Below, piece by piece: positions 35,041-39,022 of a stretch of DNA of 39,022 nucleotides. The number at the start of each line of letters is the position of its first letter. Positions within the stretch are counted from its first letter, which is position 1. The notes beneath the pieces are model-generated. The model made no database searches. It saw nothing but the letters and a program-made list of their open reading frames with translations, and was not told the DNA's origin. The DNA is from an uncultured Bacteroidales bacterium (GTDB lineage Bacteria > Bacteroidota > Bacteroidia > Bacteroidales > Bacteroidaceae). A program made the translations under genes and the position numbers. The DNA lies in NCBI GenBank assembly GCA_902791675.1, contig CADAWW010000001.1:1-39022 (forward strand), written 5' to 3'.

Positions 35041-36345
35041 ATGAAGACAGAACAATTGTATGAAATCTTCTTACAGCATCCCATTATAACAACAGACAGC
35101 AGGGACTGTCCGGCGGGTTCTATATTTTTTGCCCTGAGAGGAGCCTCTTTCAACGGCAACCTTTATGCTGCTTCTGCATTAGAAAAAGGATGTTCTTATG
35201 CAGTAGTCGAAAAAGAATTTGCCCCGAAGGATGATGAACGGTATATTGCCGTCGGGAATCCCGAGAAAGCACTTCAGGACCTTGCAGCCTTTCATCGGCA
35301 GCAACTCGACATTCCTGTACTGCAGATAACCGGCACCAATGGAAAGACAACTTCCAAGGAACTGATAGCCTGTGTGCTGCAGGAGGCGCATAACGTCCTC
35401 TTTACAGAGGGCAACTTAAACAACCATCTGGGGGTTCCACGTACCTTGCTACGTATTACTAAAGAGCACGACATAGCTATTATTGAGACTGGAGCCAACC
35501 ATCCTGGCGAGATAGCTTTCCTTTGCAACATGGTGAAAGCTAACTATGGACTGATTACCAACGTGGGACGGGCTCATCTGGAAGGTTTTGGCTCTTTCCA
35601 GGGAGTTAAGAGAACTAAGGGAGAATTATACGATGACCTTCAGCAGCGCAAAGCCAAGATATTCCTGAATGCCTTGGACGAAGATTTGCTGCAAATGGCC
35701 AAAGAACGCGGATTCCATCTCTATGACAATGCTATTCCCTACATAGAAGGACGTATCGAGGATTGTAATCCCTTTGTCAGAATGCAGTGGAGAAGCGAAG
35801 ACGATGCCCCATGGCATACTATACAGACACACCTTATCGGTGCATACAACATATCTAATCTGCGGGCAGCAGTAACTATAGGCTTGTACTTCGGCATAAC
35901 CCCCGAACAGATCTGTCACGCTATCGGGAACTATATTCCCAGCAATAGCAGAAGTGAGTTCCGCAATACAGGGAAGAACGCGCTGATTGTGGATGCCTAT
36001 AATGCCAATCCCAGCAGTATGATTGCTGCGCTCACCAACTTCCAGTTTATAGACTCAAAACATAAGATGGTTATCCTTGGCGACATGCGCGAACTGGGAG
36101 CCGACAGCGAATTAGAACACCGTAAGATAATGGATGTTCTGGCGGGAATGCCTTTGGAGGAAGTGTGGCTTGTTGGAGAGAACTTCGCTTCACTCAACTA
36201 TCAGAACAAGCGTATCAGTCCCAGGTATTTCAAGGATGTGGAGGAAGTCAAAGAGGAGCTTTCCAACAATCCGCTTACGGATAAGACCATCCTTATTAAA
36301 GGCAGCAACGGAACCAAGCTGTTCCAGCTTCCTGAATACCTGTAA
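35041..36345 (+). CDS. murF: UDP-N-acetylmuramoyl-tripeptide--D-alanyl-D-alanine ligase
   Basis: A 434-residue Mur ligase adding D-Ala-D-Ala in the cytoplasmic stage of peptidoglycan synthesis. The ATP loop TGTNGKTTSKE (97-107), the ETGANHPGEIAFL segment, and a C-terminal domain containing VDAYNANPSSM and GDMRELG are diagnostic of MurF. Length is normal. It stands alone outside any dcw cluster, transcribed from its own promoter, and converges on the MscS gene with an 8-nt gap between stops. Confidence 0.96.
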   Translation: MKTEQLYEIFLQHPIITTDSRDCPAGSIFFALRGASFNGNLYAASALEKGCSYAVVEKEFAPKDDERYIAVGNPEKALQDLAAFHRQQLDIPVLQITGTNGKTTSKELIACVLQEAHNVLFTEGNLNNHLGVPRTLLRITKEHDIAIIETGANHPGEIAFLCNMVKANYGLITNVGRAHLEGFGSFQGVKRTKGELYDDLQQRKAKIFLNALDEDLLQMAKERGFHLYDNAIPYIEGRIEDCNPFVRMQWRSEDDAPWHTIQTHLIGAYNISNLRAAVTIGLYFGITPEQICHAIGNYIPSNSRSEFRNTGKNALIVDAYNANPSSMIAALTNFQFIDSKHKMVILGDMRELGADSELEHRKIMDVLAGMPLEEVWLVGENFASLNYQNKRISPRYFKDVEEVKEELSNNPLTDKTILIKGSNGTKLFQLPEYL

Positions 36346-36353
36346 AGAGGAAA

Positions 36354-38996
36354 TCAGCTATTTTTGATGTGTACATCCCGCTGCGGGAAAGGAATCTCTA
36401 TATTATTTGCATTCAGCGTGTTATAGATAATTTCCCTAACACGGCCTGTCAGGGCTACCCTCTCCTCTACCAGCATCCAGATGCATACAGCCAAATCTAC
36501 GCTGCTGTCGCCAAAATCGACAAAGACCACCTTTAGCGGCTGTTCCTCGACATTGGTGATACACTGTCCGTCCGCATTAACCTCCAGGCATACGGGCATC
36601 AAGGCTTCGGTAATCATCTTACGTACCTCCTCCACATTGGTACCGTAGGCAACACCGACAGGAATCTTTATCAACTCGTAACGGTGATTACGGGTCATAT
36701 TCTTAAAGTTCTTGCTGAACAAGGCACTATTCAGGAAGGCTATCACACAACCGTCAGCCGTAACAATCTGCGTACTCTGGTAGGTAATGCTTTCCACCTT
36801 TCCGGCAATGCCGTCGCATTCTATATAATCACCCACATGGATGCGGCCGGTCATCAGGGAAATGCCATAGAAGAAATTCTCCAGGATACTCTGCATGGCA
36901 AAACCCAAACCGGTAGCCAAGCCTGCACCGACAATGCTGATTCCACTCTTTGGTACATCCAGTATCACCAGAACGATAATGAAGTAGATACCCCAACACA
37001 AGATACCTATTACGTTGCGGGCCAGCGTCAGGTTCAACATCTCGTTCTCTGCCAGCATCTTACGCCGGTAATGACAGTAAAAACCGCGTATGCCGTAATT
37101 AAGGTAACGGAATACGAACCATAGTGTTGCAACCACACTCAGACGGTCCAGAGAGATATGGATCAGGTCCTTCTGATTAACAATATCCATGTGGAAGAAC
37201 GTCTCGCATAGGCTCGTCATCTCAAAGACCCTGGAAGCCCAGTATATGCTAAAGAAAACAGAAGCGACACCTATGATAGGCACCAGGGTACGATTAAAGA
37301 GGTCGTAATACCATGTTTCCGATATATAGTCGCCACGAAGCATTTTTTTCTTCAGCGTATTTACCTCTTCTGTTATATCCAGTCCCTGCTCTTCCAATTC
37401 CTTAAGGTCCGGACGAATTTTGTAAATCATGAACCGTTCCTCGTACATTTCCATCAGATCGTAGAAACAGGTAACGGTCATTATGGCAGCCAGCTGGAAT
37501 GCCCACCATATAAGAATCTGAACTGCCAACAACGTGTAACCAATCCACGAGGCAAAACAGGCTGCAAACATAATCAGACTGGTGGCATGCATATACATGA
37601 TGTCCAACATAGGAAGCGTTTCTCTGTGATGCTTCGAAACCCACCATTGCCAGATACAGAAACCCAGCAGAATGGGAGGGAATATCAGATTTACCAACGT
37701 GTTGGGAATCAGGACTATTCTGAACAGGATAACAACAAAGGAAAGGAGCATCAAGGGCAGATAGATGATGGCCGCATGACGCATCTGCTCCCCTTTAAGG
37801 CGTACGTACAGACTCAGGAAGATAATCTCAAGCAACCATGCCATATTGATAATCTGTGCTGTTCCCATCTGTATGAAATTGCGATGTGCCAGAGAGCGCA
37901 CCGTCATGACGATAATAGCAAACAAAGCTATACCAACCACATAGTTCAGCATCTGGCGTTTCAGCTTAAAGGCATCACTACGCCATTTTTTTGGCAATAG
38001 CCATCTTAGTACCACATAACTTACAAGCAGAGACAGGGCCAGGTAGAACACCAGGAATACACTGATAAACAGCACCGAAGCGCCACGCCATTCCGAATAG
38101 GTCTGTCCGTAACCCTCAAAAGGCTTGTATTTGGATTCAAGGGCGCTCTTCGCTCTCATTATCTGGAACGGCAAGGTCTTCAGAAGCTTGAAATAGTTCT
38201 CGCTGCCATTCACGAAGATATTATCCTGCAACAGCTTATACCTGCTCTTTGCAAACTGGTTCAGCTCGCCCACCTTACCGATAACACTTTTGTAATAAGA
38301 GTTTTCCGCTTCCAGTTTCTCAAGGAAATGAAGCATATTATCACGCAAGGTTGCGGAATACTTCAGGCAGGCAGCACGGTCTATTAGCTGTTGACCGGTA
38401 AGGTAAAGAGGTTCTGCATTTTCCGTCTCTTCTTCTCCATGAGGCAAAAACTTCAGGTCTTTTTCCTTCATACCACTCCTGACCTCAAGCAGAGAATCCT
38501 TCTTTTCCTGCAATGAGTCGATGGCTTGCATAAGTATGCTGTCATTCTCCGACAATACGCTATCGGCATCTGCCTGACTTACAGGCGGCATACTCTTTAG
38601 CGACTGAATCAGCGCATCGTACCTTTCTATTTCCTGCTTTATTCGGGCAATAATCTTGTCATACTGCCGCATCTTACTGTCACGATTGTTCAGGTCACGG
38701 TACAGGTCGGTAGCCTGTTGGCAGGCATAGGCCATATCAAACGTATTCTCCGTTGTCTGAGAATACAGCATAAGACCTATCTGCTCGCACTGGTGCATGT
38801 AGCTTACCAACTGCTGATGCTGCTGTGTTCCCTGCTGTTCATACATGGCCATAAAGGTCTGCTGCTGCTCGTATTTAGCTTGCAGCTCAGCCTTGAGCAC
38901 CCCCAAGGTCCGTGCCAGATCTTTTTCTTTCAACACAGCATTTGCCGGTATCAGACACACCAGCAACAATATCGTAAATAACAGTATTTTCTTCAT
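36354..38996 (-). CDS. Large MscS-family mechanosensitive channel protein
   Basis: An 880-residue protein. A signal peptide (about 1-22, ending IPANA) leads into a helical periplasmic domain (to about 295, with probable coiled coils), then about ten transmembrane segments, and an MscS domain at 640-870. The pore helix motif GLATGLGFAMQSILENFFYG and the beta-domain VGDYIECDGIAGKVESITYQ are typical. It resembles MscK/YbdG-like large forms, which open under hypo-osmotic stress. ATG 38996 is used; the longer frame starts with TTG at 39017. Heptamer-like repeats lie right upstream and its promoter is outside the window. Confidence 0.92.
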   Translation of the reverse strand: MKKILLFTILLLVCLIPANAVLKEKDLARTLGVLKAELQAKYEQQQTFMAMYEQQGTQQHQQLVSYMHQCEQIGLMLYSQTTENTFDMAYACQQATDLYRDLNNRDSKMRQYDKIIARIKQEIERYDALIQSLKSMPPVSQADADSVLSENDSILMQAIDSLQEKKDSLLEVRSGMKEKDLKFLPHGEEETENAEPLYLTGQQLIDRAACLKYSATLRDNMLHFLEKLEAENSYYKSVIGKVGELNQFAKSRYKLLQDNIFVNGSENYFKLLKTLPFQIMRAKSALESKYKPFEGYGQTYSEWRGASVLFISVFLVFYLALSLLVSYVVLRWLLPKKWRSDAFKLKRQMLNYVVGIALFAIIVMTVRSLAHRNFIQMGTAQIINMAWLLEIIFLSLYVRLKGEQMRHAAIIYLPLMLLSFVVILFRIVLIPNTLVNLIFPPILLGFCIWQWWVSKHHRETLPMLDIMYMHATSLIMFAACFASWIGYTLLAVQILIWWAFQLAAIMTVTCFYDLMEMYEERFMIYKIRPDLKELEEQGLDITEEVNTLKKKMLRGDYISETWYYDLFNRTLVPIIGVASVFFSIYWASRVFEMTSLCETFFHMDIVNQKDLIHISLDRLSVVATLWFVFRYLNYGIRGFYCHYRRKMLAENEMLNLTLARNVIGILCWGIYFIIVLVILDVPKSGISIVGAGLATGLGFAMQSILENFFYGISLMTGRIHVGDYIECDGIAGKVESITYQSTQIVTADGCVIAFLNSALFSKNFKNMTRNHRYELIKIPVGVAYGTNVEEVRKMITEALMPVCLEVNADGQCITNVEEQPLKVVFVDFGDSSVDLAVCIWMLVEERVALTGRVREIIYNTLNANNIEIPFPQRDVHIKNS

Positions 38997-39000
38997 TATG

Positions 39001-39014
39001 TCTAATGTCTTTAT
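39001..39014. repeat. Heptamer-like repeat upstream of the MscS gene, cut by window edge
   Basis: TCTAATG and TCTTTAT in register, starting 5 nt from the MscS ATG. The first unit equals one in the array at 33294-33321. The rest lies beyond the window. Confidence 0.5.
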
Positions 39015-39022
39015 CAAATTGA

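Overview
The window looks like core chromosome of a Bacteroidales bacterium, most likely in or near Prevotellaceae. Three things support this. Gene order is typical of the group (rpmF-fabH-era, folP-dacA, recJ-recQ, a leu operon carrying a second LeuA-like gene). Most promoters fit the Bacteroidota sigma-ABfr pattern, TTTG then about 19-22 nt then TAnnTTTG, with little sign of Shine-Dalgarno sites. The secreted enzymes (GH95, GH18, a clostripain lipoprotein) suit a glycan- and protein-degrading anaerobe. Genus is inferred, not shown.

Layout: the 3' end of a PDDEXK (DUF1016-type) gene (2-412) is followed by a 388-bp non-coding stretch with an orphan promoter and stem-loop. A minus-strand block (801-7052) holds an amino-sugar transporter and NagB, then era, fabH, rpmF, a DUF177 gene and an orphan histidine kinase. 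A plus-strand trio of peptidases follows (clostripain lipoprotein, Xaa-Pro aminopeptidase, exported C1B peptidase; 7186-11053). Next on the minus strand are recJ-recQ (11050-14678) and the operon leuA-leuC-leuD-cimA/leuA2-leuB-TPR (14808-21808). A plus-strand block (21938-28617) has a phosphopantetheinyl transferase, an RsmI-like methyltransferase, a membrane GT2, RadC, a DUF59/SufT-like protein, LpxH and a GH95 fucosidase. The right part holds GH18, ackA, a four-helix-bundle gene, pta, dacA and folP on the minus strand, murF on the plus strand, and a large MscS channel on the minus strand at the edge.

Functionally, the window covers leucine synthesis (probably with a citramalate branch), acetate fermentation (Pta-AckA), envelope building (FabH, LpxH, MurF), folate and c-di-AMP synthesis (FolP, DacA), DNA repair (RecJ, RecQ), and uptake and breakdown of host- or plant-type glycans (GH95, GH18, NagB with its transporter).

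The most unusual content is a layer of short repeats. Arrays of 7-bp units with differing sequence sit at no fewer than nine places, often touching start or stop codons. Two genes (a clostripain lipoprotein and a four-helix-bundle protein) are bracketed by inverted copies; the second has a perfect 29-bp inverted repeat and interrupts the pta-ackA pair. Two other repeats lie in frame inside coding sequences. I see no CRISPR array, tRNA, rRNA, transposase or prophage.
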